DNA from: Herbiconiux sp. A18JL235
GTDB taxonomy: Bacteria; Actinomycetota; Actinomycetes; Actinomycetales; Microbacteriaceae
Direction of reading: 5' to 3'
DNA: 64,000 bases
NCBI RefSeq assembly: GCF_040939305.1
Contig: NZ_CP162511.1
Span: 806,001 to 870,000, forward strand
The notes under the pieces are model-generated. The model was given only the letters and a program-made list of their open reading frames with translations, made no database searches and had not been told where the DNA came from. This document shows, piece by piece, positions 49,448 through 57,415 of the stretch. Position 1 is the first letter of the stretch. Each line of letters begins with the position of its first letter. Position numbers and translations under genes: made by a program.

Positions 49448-49481
49448 CGGATGCCCCGAACCGCGAGGTTCGGGGCATCCG
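49448..49481 (+). terminator. Terminator after rplL
   Basis: 15-bp perfect stem CGGATGCCCCGAACC/GGTTCGGGGCATCCG with loop GCGA, between convergent rplL and the TetR gene; it may serve both. Confidence 0.75.
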
Positions 49482-49485
49482 TGCG

Positions 49486-50076
49486 TTAGCGGCCGTCGCC
49501 GGGGGAGAAGCCGAGCAGGGTAAGGGCTTCACCTGCCTGCCTTCCGGCCTCGGCGCGGTCGGGTGCGCCGTCGAGGCCGAGCAGCCGCCGGCGGTGCGTG
49601 TCGCCGAGCAGCAGCGAGTAGAGGGCACGCACCTGGGCCGGCCGCGCATCCTGCGCGAAGCTCGAGAGCAGGTCGATCGAGTGCCGCGGCCCCGCATCAT
49701 AGAATTCGGCGGCGAGCTGCGGGGCGTGTGCCGCCTCGGTGAGCACCGCACGGTGGAGAGCGACCGCGGTATCGGCGTGCAGCACGTGCACGATCTCGGT
49801 GCAGAGTGCGAGGAGTGTCACCGGATGCGCGGCGGCCTCGCGCAGGCGGTCGTGCTCTCGTGAGACCGCGGCGGCGAAGATCGCCTGCTTGTCGCCGTAG
49901 TCGGCGTAGAGCGTGCGTTTGGTGACGCCAGCGCCGGCGGCGATCTCATCGAGGCTGGAGCGGGCGAGCCCGCGGGCCGCGAACTGCGCCACGGCGGAGT
50001 CCAGGATGCGCTGGTGGCGGAGCAATCGCTCTTCAGCGGTGGGGCGGCCCCTCTTCGGCGCGGGATTCTCGGTCAT
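49486..50076 (-). CDS. TetR-family transcriptional regulator
   Basis: 196-aa repressor. N-terminal HTH (RSSLDEIAAGAGVTKRTLYADYGDKQAIFAAAV), C-terminal ligand/dimer domain of the TetR_C type. The ATG at 50076 is supported by TATCAT 6 nt upstream (leaderless); the longer frame would cross the operator. It is divergent from the DUF952 gene with a 26-bp palindrome between them, so it most likely represses both. The inducer is unknown. Confidence 0.9.
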   Translation of the reverse strand: MTENPAPKRGRPTAEERLLRHQRILDSAVAQFAARGLARSSLDEIAAGAGVTKRTLYADYGDKQAIFAAAVSREHDRLREAAAHPVTLLALCTEIVHVLHADTAVALHRAVLTEAAHAPQLAAEFYDAGPRHSIDLLSSFAQDARPAQVRALYSLLLGDTHRRRLLGLDGAPDRAEAGRQAGEALTLLGFSPGDGR

Positions 50077-50079
50077 GGA

Positions 50080-50105
50080 GTAATGATACGGTGAAGTGTC
50101 ATTAC
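50080..50105. promoter_or_regulatory. TetR operator with embedded leaderless -10 box
   Basis: GTAATGATAC-N6-GTGTCATTAC, 9 of 10 paired positions symmetric. The minus-strand -10 TATCAT of the TetR gene (50083-50088) lies within the left arm, so repressor binding would block its own promoter. Confidence 0.7.
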
Positions 50106-50122
50106 AGCCAGGGAGGATCACC

Positions 50123-50479
50123 ATGACCACCGTCGTTCACGTCGCCATCGCCGACGACTGGGAGGCCGCCGCGAACATCGGCGAGTACGGGGTCTCCACG
50201 CGCGGGGTCAGCGTCGACGAGGCGGGGTACGTGGCCGCTGTCGGGCCCGCCGGGGTTCAGGGGGTGCTCGACGCGCGGTACGGCGACATCCGCTTCGCCG
50301 TGGTGGTCGTGCTGCTCGATCGAGAGGCGCTCGAGGCGGGTGGGGTCGTCGTGCGCGCCGACGAGCGGGGCGGGTTCGCGATCGAGGGTGCGATCCCGCT
50401 CGGCGGCGCCGAGGTTCTGCGCGTGGTGCCGGTCGAACGGATCGGCGGGCGACTCAGGGCACCGAGCGTCCTCGACTGA
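50123..50479 (+). CDS. DUF952-like small protein
   Basis: 118-aa cytoplasmic protein. VVHVAIADDWEAAANIGEYGVSTRG matches the DUF952 opening (H.A...DW..A...G.Y..S...), and GYVAAVGPAGVQGVLDARYGD and the final IPLGGAEVLRVVPVER the later parts; several consensus histidines are replaced, so it is divergent. GGGAGGATCACC precedes the ATG. Its expression probably depends on the adjacent TetR operator. Biochemical function unknown. Confidence 0.65.
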   Translation: MTTVVHVAIADDWEAAANIGEYGVSTRGVSVDEAGYVAAVGPAGVQGVLDARYGDIRFAVVVVLLDREALEAGGVVVRADERGGFAIEGAIPLGGAEVLRVVPVERIGGRLRAPSVLD

Positions 50480-50525
50480 GCGTGCGGCCCGTGCCGTGCA
50501 CCCGTGCCGACGTGGCACGGGCGGG

Positions 50526-51548
50526 CTAGGCGCGGGGGCGAGGCGGGGCGGTCGAGGAGCGCATGACGAGGCGCACGGGGAGGACGGTGTGGTTCACCGG
50601 GGGAGCCCAGCCGGGCTGCTCGAGCTGGCGGATGACCCAGTCGACGGCTTGCTCGCCCTGCAGGTCGGGGCGCTGCTCGATCGAGGTGAGTCCGAACAGC
50701 TCGGCGAGCGGGTGGTTGTCGATGCCGATGACCGAGAGGTCGTCCGGCACCGAGATGCCGAGCTCGCGGGCGGCGAGGATGACCCCGATCGCCACCTCGT
50801 CGGAGGCGGCGAAGATGGCGGTCGGTCTCCGACGCGGGTCGCCGAGGATCTGCTTGCCCACCCGGTAGCCGCCGGGGATGTCGAACGGCGTGGCGGCGTA
50901 CGACGACTCGTCGTAGCGGATGCCCGCCTTGGTGAGCGCCTCCATGTAGCCCTTCAGGCGCTTGGAGTGCACGTGGAAGTCCATCTGCTCGTCGATGTCG
51001 CCGCCCACGTGCATGATGTCGCGGTGACCGAGCAGCAGCAGGTGCTCGGTCGCGAGGCGCGCCGCCTCCACGTCGTCGATGCTGAGCGTGGGGATGCCCT
51101 CGAGCGGCCCGCCGATGCCGGCGATGGGCTTGCCGAGGGCCAGGAGCCGCTGCGTCTCGGCGGAGGTGATCTCGAGCGTCACCGCGATCACCGCGTCGAC
51201 GCGCTTGCGCACCAGGAAGTACTCGAACACCCGGGAGCGCTCCTCGACGGTCTTCGTGACGTTGTAGAGCATCAGGTCGTAGCCGCGGTCCAGGAGCGCC
51301 CGCTCGACGCCCTCGAGGATGTTCGCGAAGAACCACTGGCTGATCATGGGGATGATGACGCCCACGTTGTTGGTGCGGCCGGTGACGAGGCTCGAGGCGC
51401 TCGACGAGACCACGTAGCCGAGACTCGACGCCGCAGCTTCGACGCGCAGACGGGTGTCTGCCGACACGTAGCCGCGGCCGCTCAGGGCGCGCGACACCGT
51501 CGCCTTCGACACCCCGGCGAGACTCGCCACGTCTTCGATGCCTGACAC
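50526..51548 (-). CDS. LacI-family transcriptional regulator
   Basis: 340-aa sugar-sensing repressor. HTH and hinge helix IEDVASLAGVSKATVSRALSGRGYVSADTRLRVEAAASSLGYVV, then a periplasmic-binding-protein-like ligand domain (VGVIIPMISQWFFANILEGVERAL, LSVIGIDNHPLAELFGLTSI). The GTG at 51548 has GGAGG 6 nt upstream and is preferred over 51569. It is divergent from a sugar ABC importer; two LacI-type operators in the gap suggest it controls both directions. Confidence 0.91.
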   Translation of the reverse strand: MSGIEDVASLAGVSKATVSRALSGRGYVSADTRLRVEAAASSLGYVVSSSASSLVTGRTNNVGVIIPMISQWFFANILEGVERALLDRGYDLMLYNVTKTVEERSRVFEYFLVRKRVDAVIAVTLEITSAETQRLLALGKPIAGIGGPLEGIPTLSIDDVEAARLATEHLLLLGHRDIMHVGGDIDEQMDFHVHSKRLKGYMEALTKAGIRYDESSYAATPFDIPGGYRVGKQILGDPRRRPTAIFAASDEVAIGVILAARELGISVPDDLSVIGIDNHPLAELFGLTSIEQRPDLQGEQAVDWVIRQLEQPGWAPPVNHTVLPVRLVMRSSTAPPRPRA

Positions 51549-51564
51549 GTTCGACCTCCTCGTC

Positions 51565-51578
51565 TGCAAACGCTTCCA
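51565..51578. promoter_or_regulatory. LacI-type operator at the lacI-like gene promoter
   Basis: TGCAAACGCTTCCA fits TGNAANCGNTTNCA exactly and lies just downstream of a minus-strand TATGAT -10 box (51581-51586), where a bound repressor would block the regulator's own promoter. Confidence 0.6.
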
Positions 51579-51616
51579 GAATCATAGAGCCTGCTGAGGC
51601 GATTGTGGAACGGCAG

Positions 51617-51658
51617 TTGCAGATCGTGCCGTGGACAGGTTATCGTGAGAGCGCTCTC
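51617..51658 (+). promoter_or_regulatory. Promoter and operator of the sugar ABC operon
   Basis: -35 TTGCAG (51617-51622), 17-nt spacer, -10 TTATCG (51640-51645), then a perfect 12-bp palindrome GAGAGCGCTCTC (51647-51658) over the expected start. With flanks it reads TGAGAGCGCTCTCT, close to the known CebR-type operator TGGGAGCGCTCCCA. A third, weaker palindrome GGAAAGGTTTCC lies at 51721-51732. Confidence 0.6.
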
Positions 51659-51792
51659 TGCAACCAAATTGTTATGTTCCGGATCCGCCGTGATTCGGGT
51701 TGTGATTTGCCGAGAGTTATGGAAAGGTTTCCCTACACACGCCCACCGAAGGCACCACAACGGGGGCGTCCCACACTCAATGAGGAGGAGAA

Positions 51793-53115
51793 ATGCGGTC
51801 ACTTCTGCACCGCCGCGTCACAGCACCCATCGCAATCGCGACGGGACTCGGGCTCGCACTCGTGGGTTGCTCCGGCGGCGCCGGTGGCGGCGCCGGGGGC
51901 AACAGCGCGGGTGAAGCCGACGGCGTGGTCACCGTCTACGGCACCATCGCCGACACCGAAGCCGAGCTTCTCGAGCAGTCCTGGGCGGACTGGGAGAAAG
52001 AGAACAACATCGACATCCAGTACGAGTCGTCGAAGGAGTTCGAGAGCCAGATCGGCATCCGCGCCCAGGGTGGCAACCCGCCCGACCTCGCGATCTTCCC
52101 GCAGCCAGGCCTGCTGGCCGACCTCGCTTCGCGCGGCTTCATCCAGAAGGCCCCCGAGGGTGTCGAGAAGAACGTCGACGAGTACTGGTCGGAGGACTGG
52201 AAGGCCTACGGCACGGTCGACGACACCTTCTACGGCGCTCCGCTGATGGCGAGCGTCAAGGGCTTCGTCTGGTACTCCCCGAAGCAGTTCGCCGACAACG
52301 GCTGGGAGGTGCCCGGCACCTACCAGGAGATGCTCGACCTCACCGCCAAGATGCAGCAGACCCTCGGCACGCAGCCCTGGTGCGCGGGCTTCGGCTCGGG
52401 CGACGCCACCGGCTGGCCGGGCACCGACTGGGTCGAAGACCTGGTGCTGCGCCAGTCGGGCCCCGAGGTCTACGACCAGTGGGTGAAGAACGAGGTGAAG
52501 TTCACCGACCCCGCGATCTCCGACGCCTTCACCTCGGTCGGCGACATCCTGCTCGACCCGAACTACGTCAACGCCGGCTACGGCGACGTGAAGTCGATCA
52601 ACAGCACCGAGTTCGGTGACGTGGCGACCGGCATGGCGCAGGGCACCTGCTCGCTCACCCACCAGGCCTCGTTCTTCGACGGCTTCCTCACCGACGCCGG
52701 CGCGACCGTCGGCCCCGACGCCGACATCTGGGCCTTCGTGACCCCGCCGGTCACCGAGGGCGACACCGCCGTCACCGGTGGTGGCGAGATCGTCGGCGCG
52801 TTCTCGAACGACGCCGACACCGTCAAGGTGCAGGAGTACCTCTCGAGCCCCGAGTGGGCGAACAGCCGCGTCGCTCTCGGTGGTGTCATCTCCGCGAACA
52901 AGGGTCTCGACCCGGCCAACGCGCAGAGCCCCATCCTGCAGCAGGCCATCGAGATCCTGCAGGACCCGAACACCACGTTCCGGTTCGACGCCAGTGACCT
53001 GATGCCCGGTGCCGTCGGTGCCGGAACCTTCTGGAAGGGAATGGTCGACTGGATCAACGGCACCCCGCAGGACGAGGTGCTCACGCAGATCGAGGCGGGC
53101 TGGCCCACCGAGTAA
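51793..53115 (+). CDS. Sugar ABC transporter substrate-binding lipoprotein (AglE-like)
   Basis: 440-aa extracellular receptor. Signal peptide with lipobox LVGC (Cys27), a Gly-rich linker, then a family-1 solute-binding fold: VVTVYGTIADTEAELLEQSWADWEKENN, GIRAQGGNPPDLAIFPQPG, AGFGSGDATGWPGTDWVEDLVL and a Trp-rich C-terminus. This resembles the alpha-glucoside receptor AglE, with a single probable disulfide (Cys in QPWCAGF and GTCSLTH). AGGAGGAG precedes the ATG. No ATPase gene is in the cluster; a shared MsiK-type ATPase elsewhere is likely. Confidence 0.9.
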   Translation: MRSLLHRRVTAPIAIATGLGLALVGCSGGAGGGAGGNSAGEADGVVTVYGTIADTEAELLEQSWADWEKENNIDIQYESSKEFESQIGIRAQGGNPPDLAIFPQPGLLADLASRGFIQKAPEGVEKNVDEYWSEDWKAYGTVDDTFYGAPLMASVKGFVWYSPKQFADNGWEVPGTYQEMLDLTAKMQQTLGTQPWCAGFGSGDATGWPGTDWVEDLVLRQSGPEVYDQWVKNEVKFTDPAISDAFTSVGDILLDPNYVNAGYGDVKSINSTEFGDVATGMAQGTCSLTHQASFFDGFLTDAGATVGPDADIWAFVTPPVTEGDTAVTGGGEIVGAFSNDADTVKVQEYLSSPEWANSRVALGGVISANKGLDPANAQSPILQQAIEILQDPNTTFRFDASDLMPGAVGAGTFWKGMVDWINGTPQDEVLTQIEAGWPTE

Positions 53116-53131
53116 TCGGGCCACCGCTGCG

Positions 53132-53165
53132 CCGAGGCCGTCCGGAGTAGTTCGGACGGCCTCGG
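53132..53165 (+). terminator. Hairpin between binding protein and permease genes
   Basis: 13-bp perfect stem CCGAGGCCGTCCG/CGGACGGCCTCGG, loop GAGTAGTT, 16 nt after the receptor stop and without T-run. It may act as partial terminator or 3' stabiliser so that more receptor than permease is made. Confidence 0.65.
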
Positions 53166-53244
53166 TGCACCCCGGTGTACGGTGTCAGCACGGCGCAACA
53201 GCGTCGGGCCTGTCGCAGTTCAGAGTCGCACTCGAAAGGTTGTC

Positions 53245-54375
53245 ATGTCAGAGTTCCTGCTCTGGGTGGGGGGACTTCCGCCGCTCGCCCAGATCCCCAT
53301 CGTGGTCATCGCCTTCGCGGCCGTGATCGCCCTGGTGCTGTTCTTCATCGAGATCGCGCCGCGCACCGGGCGCAAGTACACCGTCATCCGTCTCGCGGTC
53401 TGCATCATCGCGCCGTTCCTGGCGCTGGTGCTCATCGGGTCGGTGTGGTGGGCGGCGCTCATCGCCGCAGCGCTCGGCCTTCTGTTCTTCTGGCTCGACA
53501 AGCGCTCCAAGCAGGGCGCGGGCTACCTGTTCCAGCTGTTCGGCTTCCTCGCCCCCGCCGTCATCCTCCTCCTCGTGGGTCTCATCTACCCGACGGTGAA
53601 GACGGCGATCGACTCGCTGTTCTCGAGCCGCGGCAACTTCGTCGGTCTCGACAACTTCGTCTGGGTGCTCACCAGCCCGGCGAACCTCAGGGTCATCCTC
53701 AACACCATCATCTGGGTGCTCGTGGTGCCGGCGGCCTCGACGATCTTCGGTCTCGCGTACGCGGTCTTCATCGACAAGAGCCGCGGTGAGAAGTTCTTCA
53801 AGATCCTCGTGTTCATGCCGATGGCGATCTCCTTCGTGGGCGCTTCGATCATCTGGCGCTTCGTCTACACCTACCGGCCCGACGACCAGAACCAGATCGG
53901 TCTGCTCAACCAGGTCGTGGTGTGGCTCGGCGGCGATCCGCAGCAGTGGCTCGCGAACTCGCCCTGGAACACCTTCTTCCTCATCGTGGTGCTCATCTGG
54001 ATCCAGACCGGATTCGCGATGGTCGTGCTCTCCGCGGCCATCAAGGGCGTGCCCACCGAGCAGCTCGAAGCGGCGGAACTCGACGGAACCAACGCCTGGC
54101 AGAGGTTCATCAACGTCACCGTGCCGGGCATCCGCTCGTCTCTCATCGTCGTCATCACGACGATCTCCATCGCCTCCCTCAAGGTCTTCGACATCGTGCG
54201 CACGATGACCGCGGGCGCGAACGACACCAGCGTGCTGGCGAACGAGATGTACACCCAGTTCAAGAACTTCGAGTACGGCCGGTCGGCGGCCTTCGCCGTC
54301 ATCCTGTTCATCCTGGTGATGCCGATCGTCATCTACAACGCCAGGCAGATCAAGAAGCAGAGGGAGATCCGATGA
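53245..54375 (+). CDS. Sugar ABC transporter permease (AglF-like)
   Basis: 376-aa permease. Three extra N-terminal helices (about 1-95) precede the usual six-helix core (FLAPAVILLLVGLIYPTVKTAIDSLF, NTIIWVLVVPAASTIFGLAYAVFI) with the EAA loop EQLEAAELDGTNAWQRFINVTVPGIRSS. Extra N-terminal helices are typical of AglF/MalF-type subunits. GAAAGG just upstream fixes ATG 53245; the frame is open to 53182. Translationally coupled to the next permease (ATGA). Confidence 0.91.
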   Translation: MSEFLLWVGGLPPLAQIPIVVIAFAAVIALVLFFIEIAPRTGRKYTVIRLAVCIIAPFLALVLIGSVWWAALIAAALGLLFFWLDKRSKQGAGYLFQLFGFLAPAVILLLVGLIYPTVKTAIDSLFSSRGNFVGLDNFVWVLTSPANLRVILNTIIWVLVVPAASTIFGLAYAVFIDKSRGEKFFKILVFMPMAISFVGASIIWRFVYTYRPDDQNQIGLLNQVVVWLGGDPQQWLANSPWNTFFLIVVLIWIQTGFAMVVLSAAIKGVPTEQLEAAELDGTNAWQRFINVTVPGIRSSLIVVITTISIASLKVFDIVRTMTAGANDTSVLANEMYTQFKNFEYGRSAAFAVILFILVMPIVIYNARQIKKQREIR

Positions 54376-55355
54376 GCGCCGTGCAGCCGATCGACCTGCC
54401 GGTCGATCCCACCACCGAGAAGCAGCTCCGCCGCGGCGAGAAGGCCATCGAACGTCAGGAGGGCACGGCGCGCCGCACCAAGCGACGGCTCACCAGCCGC
54501 TGGGCGACGGTCGCCGCGCTCATCATCGCGGTGCTCTGGACGATCCCCACGTTCGGCCTCTTCATCTCCTCGTTCCGCGAGCGCAACGACATCCAGACCA
54601 CGGGCTGGTGGACGATCTTCGAGAACTGGGGCTTCACGATCGACAACTACGCGGAGGTGCTCCAGTCGGGCAACTCCTCGGTGACGATCGCCTCCTCGTT
54701 CGTGAACTCCATCGCCATCACGATCCCGGCGACGCTCATCCCGCTCGTCATCGCCTCGCTGGCCGCCTACGCCTTCGCGTGGATCGACTTCAAGGGCAAG
54801 GACTGGCTGTTCATCGGCGTCTTCGCGCTGCAGATCGTTCCCATCCAGATGGCGCTGGTGCCGCTTCTGTCGCTGTTCTCGCGCGGTGTCGCGGTGGGCG
54901 ACGACTGGATCTTCTCGGGCATCCCGTCGAACGGGACGTTCTCGCAGGTGTGGATCGCGCACACGATCTTCGCCCTGCCGCTGGCGATCTTCCTGCTCCA
55001 CAACTTCGTGTCGGAGATCCCGCGCGAGGTCATCGAGGCGGCGCGGGTCGACGGTGCGGGCCACGGGCAGATCTTCTTCCGCATCATCCTGCCGCTGACC
55101 ATGCCGGCACTGGCGTCGTTCGCGATCTTCCAGTTCCTCTGGGTGTGGAACGACCTGCTGGTCGCGCTCATCTTCGCCGACGGCGCGGTGGCTCCGATCA
55201 CGAAGCTGCTGGCCGAGATCACGGGCTCCCGCGGTCAGGACTGGTACCTGCTCACGGCGGGCGCGTTCGTGGCCATCGTGGTTCCGCTCATCGTGTTCTT
55301 CGCGCTGCAGCGGTTCTTCGTGCGCGGCCTGCTCGCCGGCTCGACGAAGGGGTAG
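54372..55355 (+). CDS. Sugar ABC transporter permease (AglG-like)
   Basis: 327-aa second permease. A charged cytoplasmic N-terminus (about 45 residues) leads to six helices; EAA loop EIPREVIEAARVDGAGHGQIFFRIILPLTMPAL, and the ending FFALQRFFVRGLLAGSTKG typical of MalG-type proteins, where the C-terminus reaches into the ATPase. Overlaps the first permease by ATGA. With AglE/AglF-like subunits it forms an oligosaccharide importer; alpha-glucosides are the best guess. Confidence 0.91.
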   Translation: MSAVQPIDLPVDPTTEKQLRRGEKAIERQEGTARRTKRRLTSRWATVAALIIAVLWTIPTFGLFISSFRERNDIQTTGWWTIFENWGFTIDNYAEVLQSGNSSVTIASSFVNSIAITIPATLIPLVIASLAAYAFAWIDFKGKDWLFIGVFALQIVPIQMALVPLLSLFSRGVAVGDDWIFSGIPSNGTFSQVWIAHTIFALPLAIFLLHNFVSEIPREVIEAARVDGAGHGQIFFRIILPLTMPALASFAIFQFLWVWNDLLVALIFADGAVAPITKLLAEITGSRGQDWYLLTAGAFVAIVVPLIVFFALQRFFVRGLLAGSTKG

Positions 55356-55367
55356 CGCGGGTTTCGG

Positions 55368-55440
55368 GTTCAGAAACGCAAACGTCGCAGGGTCCGGCTT
55401 CCTCAGGAGCTCTTACCCTGCGACGTTTGCGTTTTCGAAC
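55368..55440. repeat. 73-bp palindrome with perfect 20-bp arms
   Basis: AAACGCAAACGTCGCAGGGT (55374-55393) and its exact reverse complement (55415-55434), with partly matching flanks GTTC...GAAC and a 21-nt loop. It lies after the permease stop and 60 nt before the next gene. It may terminate the sugar operon, but the arms are much longer than any other terminator here and no T-run follows. Confidence 0.8.
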
Positions 55441-55488
55441 GGCGTTTCGCCGTGGGAGGAACGCGACGGGGGCGTCGGTGGTGCGGCG

Positions 55489-55494
55489 TAGGGT
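55489..55494 (+). promoter_or_regulatory. -10 box TAGGGT of a leaderless promoter
   Basis: TAGGGT, 6 nt before the ATG at 55501 of the ABC exporter gene. Confidence 0.55.
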
Positions 55495-55500
55495 GAGCCC

Positions 55501-57408
55501 ATGAGCGGCATGGGTGGTGGGCGGATGAGCGCGGTCGCCGCCGCGGGCGGGGCAGGGAGGCCGAGGGGCGGTCCGGGCGGCGGCGGGCGGGTGTCGTCGA
55601 GCGACGCCAGGGCTCAGCGCGCTGCCAACGCCGAAGCGCCCAAGGTGCCGCACCTGCTGCGCCGCATCTCCGAGCTCTTCACCCCGTACAAGGGGCAGCT
55701 GATCGTCACGGGTGTGCTGGTGCTCATCGGCGCGGCGCTCACGGTGGTCCCGCCGCTTCTCACCGAGCAGGCCTTCGACCTCGGGCTCTTCCCCGCCTCG
55801 GGCACCCCCGACATCCCGGTGCTGTTCGAACTCGTGGGGCTCATGGTGCTCATCTGGGTGCTCGGCGCCGCCCTCGGCGTCTGGCAGACCTACCTCACCG
55901 CGAAGGTGGGCAACCGGGTGATGGGCGACCTGCGCATCCGGCTGTTCTCGCACCTGCAGCGCATGGAGCTGGCGTTCTTCACCCGCACGAAGACGGGCAT
56001 CATCCAGTCGCGTCTGCAGAACGACGTGGGCGGGGTGGCGAACGTGCTCACCAACACGGTGTCGAGCGTGCTCGGCAACACCGTCACGGTGATCGCGGCG
56101 CTCGTGGCGATGCTGCTGCTCAGCTGGCAGCTCACGCTGGTGGCCGCGGTGCTCATGCCGCTGCTCGTCTCGGTGCAGCGGCGGGTGGGTCAGGTGCGGG
56201 CGCGCATCGCCTCCGAGACCCAGGAGTCGCTGAGCGACATGACCGCCATCACGCAGGAGACGCTCAGCGTGTCGGGCATCCTGCTCGCCAAGAGCTTCAA
56301 CCGGCAGGGCGCCGAGGTGGCCCGCTACAGCGACGAGAACGACAACCAGATCGCGTTGCAGGTGCGGCAGCAGATGAGCGGCCAGTGGTTCTTCGCCATC
56401 GTGCAGATCGTGCTCTCGATCGTGCCCGCGGTGGTGTACCTCGCGGCCGGGTACCTCATCGCCGGCGGCGTCGACATCACGGCGGGCACCATCGTGGCGT
56501 TCTCCACCGTGCAGGCACGGCTCATGTGGCCCCTGCTCGGGCTCATGCGCGTGGGGCTCGACCTGCAGACCTCGGGCGCTCTGTTCGCGCGCATCTTCGA
56601 GTACCTCGATCTCAATCCCGCCATCGTCGATGCTCCGGATGCGGTGGCGCTGCCGGCGTCGCGCTCCGCCGGCCGGGTCGAGTTCGCGCACGTGGGCTTC
56701 GTCTACCCCGATGGCGACCCCGAGCATCCCACGCTCGACGACGTGTCGTTCGTGGTGGAGCCCGGGCAGTTCGCCGCCTTCGTCGGCCCGTCGGGAGCGG
56801 GCAAGACCACGGTGTCGTACCTCGTGCCGCGCCTGTACGAGGCGACGAGCGGGGCGGTGCTCGTCGACGGGCACGACGTACGGGCGCTCCGGCATGAGTC
56901 GCTCGTCGACCGGCTCGGCATCGTCTCGCAGGAGACCTATCTCTTCCACGCCACCATCGCCGAGAACCTGCGCTACGCCAAGCCCGACGCCACCCAGGCC
57001 GAGCTCGAAGACGCGGCGAGGCGTGCCAACATCCATGAGCGCGTCATGAGCTTCCCGCTCGGCTACGACACCGTGGTGGGGGAGCGCGGCTACCGCCTCT
57101 CCGGTGGCGAGAAGCAGCGCATCGCGATCGCCCGCGTGCTGCTCAAAGACCCGGCGGTGCTCATCCTCGACGAGGCGACCAGCGCACTCGACTCCATCTC
57201 GGAACGCGTGGTGCAAGACGCTCTCGACACGGCTGCGCGCGGCCGCACGACCATCGCCATAGCCCACCGGCTCTCGACGGTGGTGGGCGCCGACGTCATC
57301 TTCGTCGTCGACGATGGTCGCATCGTGGAATCGGGCACGCATTCCGAGCTGGTCGCGCGCGGGGGCGCCTACGTGGCGCTCCTGGCGCAGCAGCTCACCG
57401 CCGATTGA
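55501..57408 (+). CDS. ABC exporter half-transporter (MdlB/MsbA type)
   Basis: 635-aa fusion of a six-helix exporter domain (about 60-350) and an ATPase. A Gly-rich N-terminus (about 35 residues) precedes FTPYKGQLIVTGVLVLIGAALTVVPPLL; Walker A GPSGAGKTT, Q-loop SQETYLFHATIAENLRYA, signature LSGGEKQRIAIARVLL, Walker B VLILDEATSALD, H-loop AHRLSTV. Such half-transporters pair to export lipids or drugs; the cargo is unknown. It is monocistronic and leaderless. Confidence 0.93.
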   Translation: MSGMGGGRMSAVAAAGGAGRPRGGPGGGGRVSSSDARAQRAANAEAPKVPHLLRRISELFTPYKGQLIVTGVLVLIGAALTVVPPLLTEQAFDLGLFPASGTPDIPVLFELVGLMVLIWVLGAALGVWQTYLTAKVGNRVMGDLRIRLFSHLQRMELAFFTRTKTGIIQSRLQNDVGGVANVLTNTVSSVLGNTVTVIAALVAMLLLSWQLTLVAAVLMPLLVSVQRRVGQVRARIASETQESLSDMTAITQETLSVSGILLAKSFNRQGAEVARYSDENDNQIALQVRQQMSGQWFFAIVQIVLSIVPAVVYLAAGYLIAGGVDITAGTIVAFSTVQARLMWPLLGLMRVGLDLQTSGALFARIFEYLDLNPAIVDAPDAVALPASRSAGRVEFAHVGFVYPDGDPEHPTLDDVSFVVEPGQFAAFVGPSGAGKTTVSYLVPRLYEATSGAVLVDGHDVRALRHESLVDRLGIVSQETYLFHATIAENLRYAKPDATQAELEDAARRANIHERVMSFPLGYDTVVGERGYRLSGGEKQRIAIARVLLKDPAVLILDEATSALDSISERVVQDALDTAARGRTTIAIAHRLSTVVGADVIFVVDDGRIVESGTHSELVARGGAYVALLAQQLTAD

Positions 57409-57415
57409 ACCGCAG

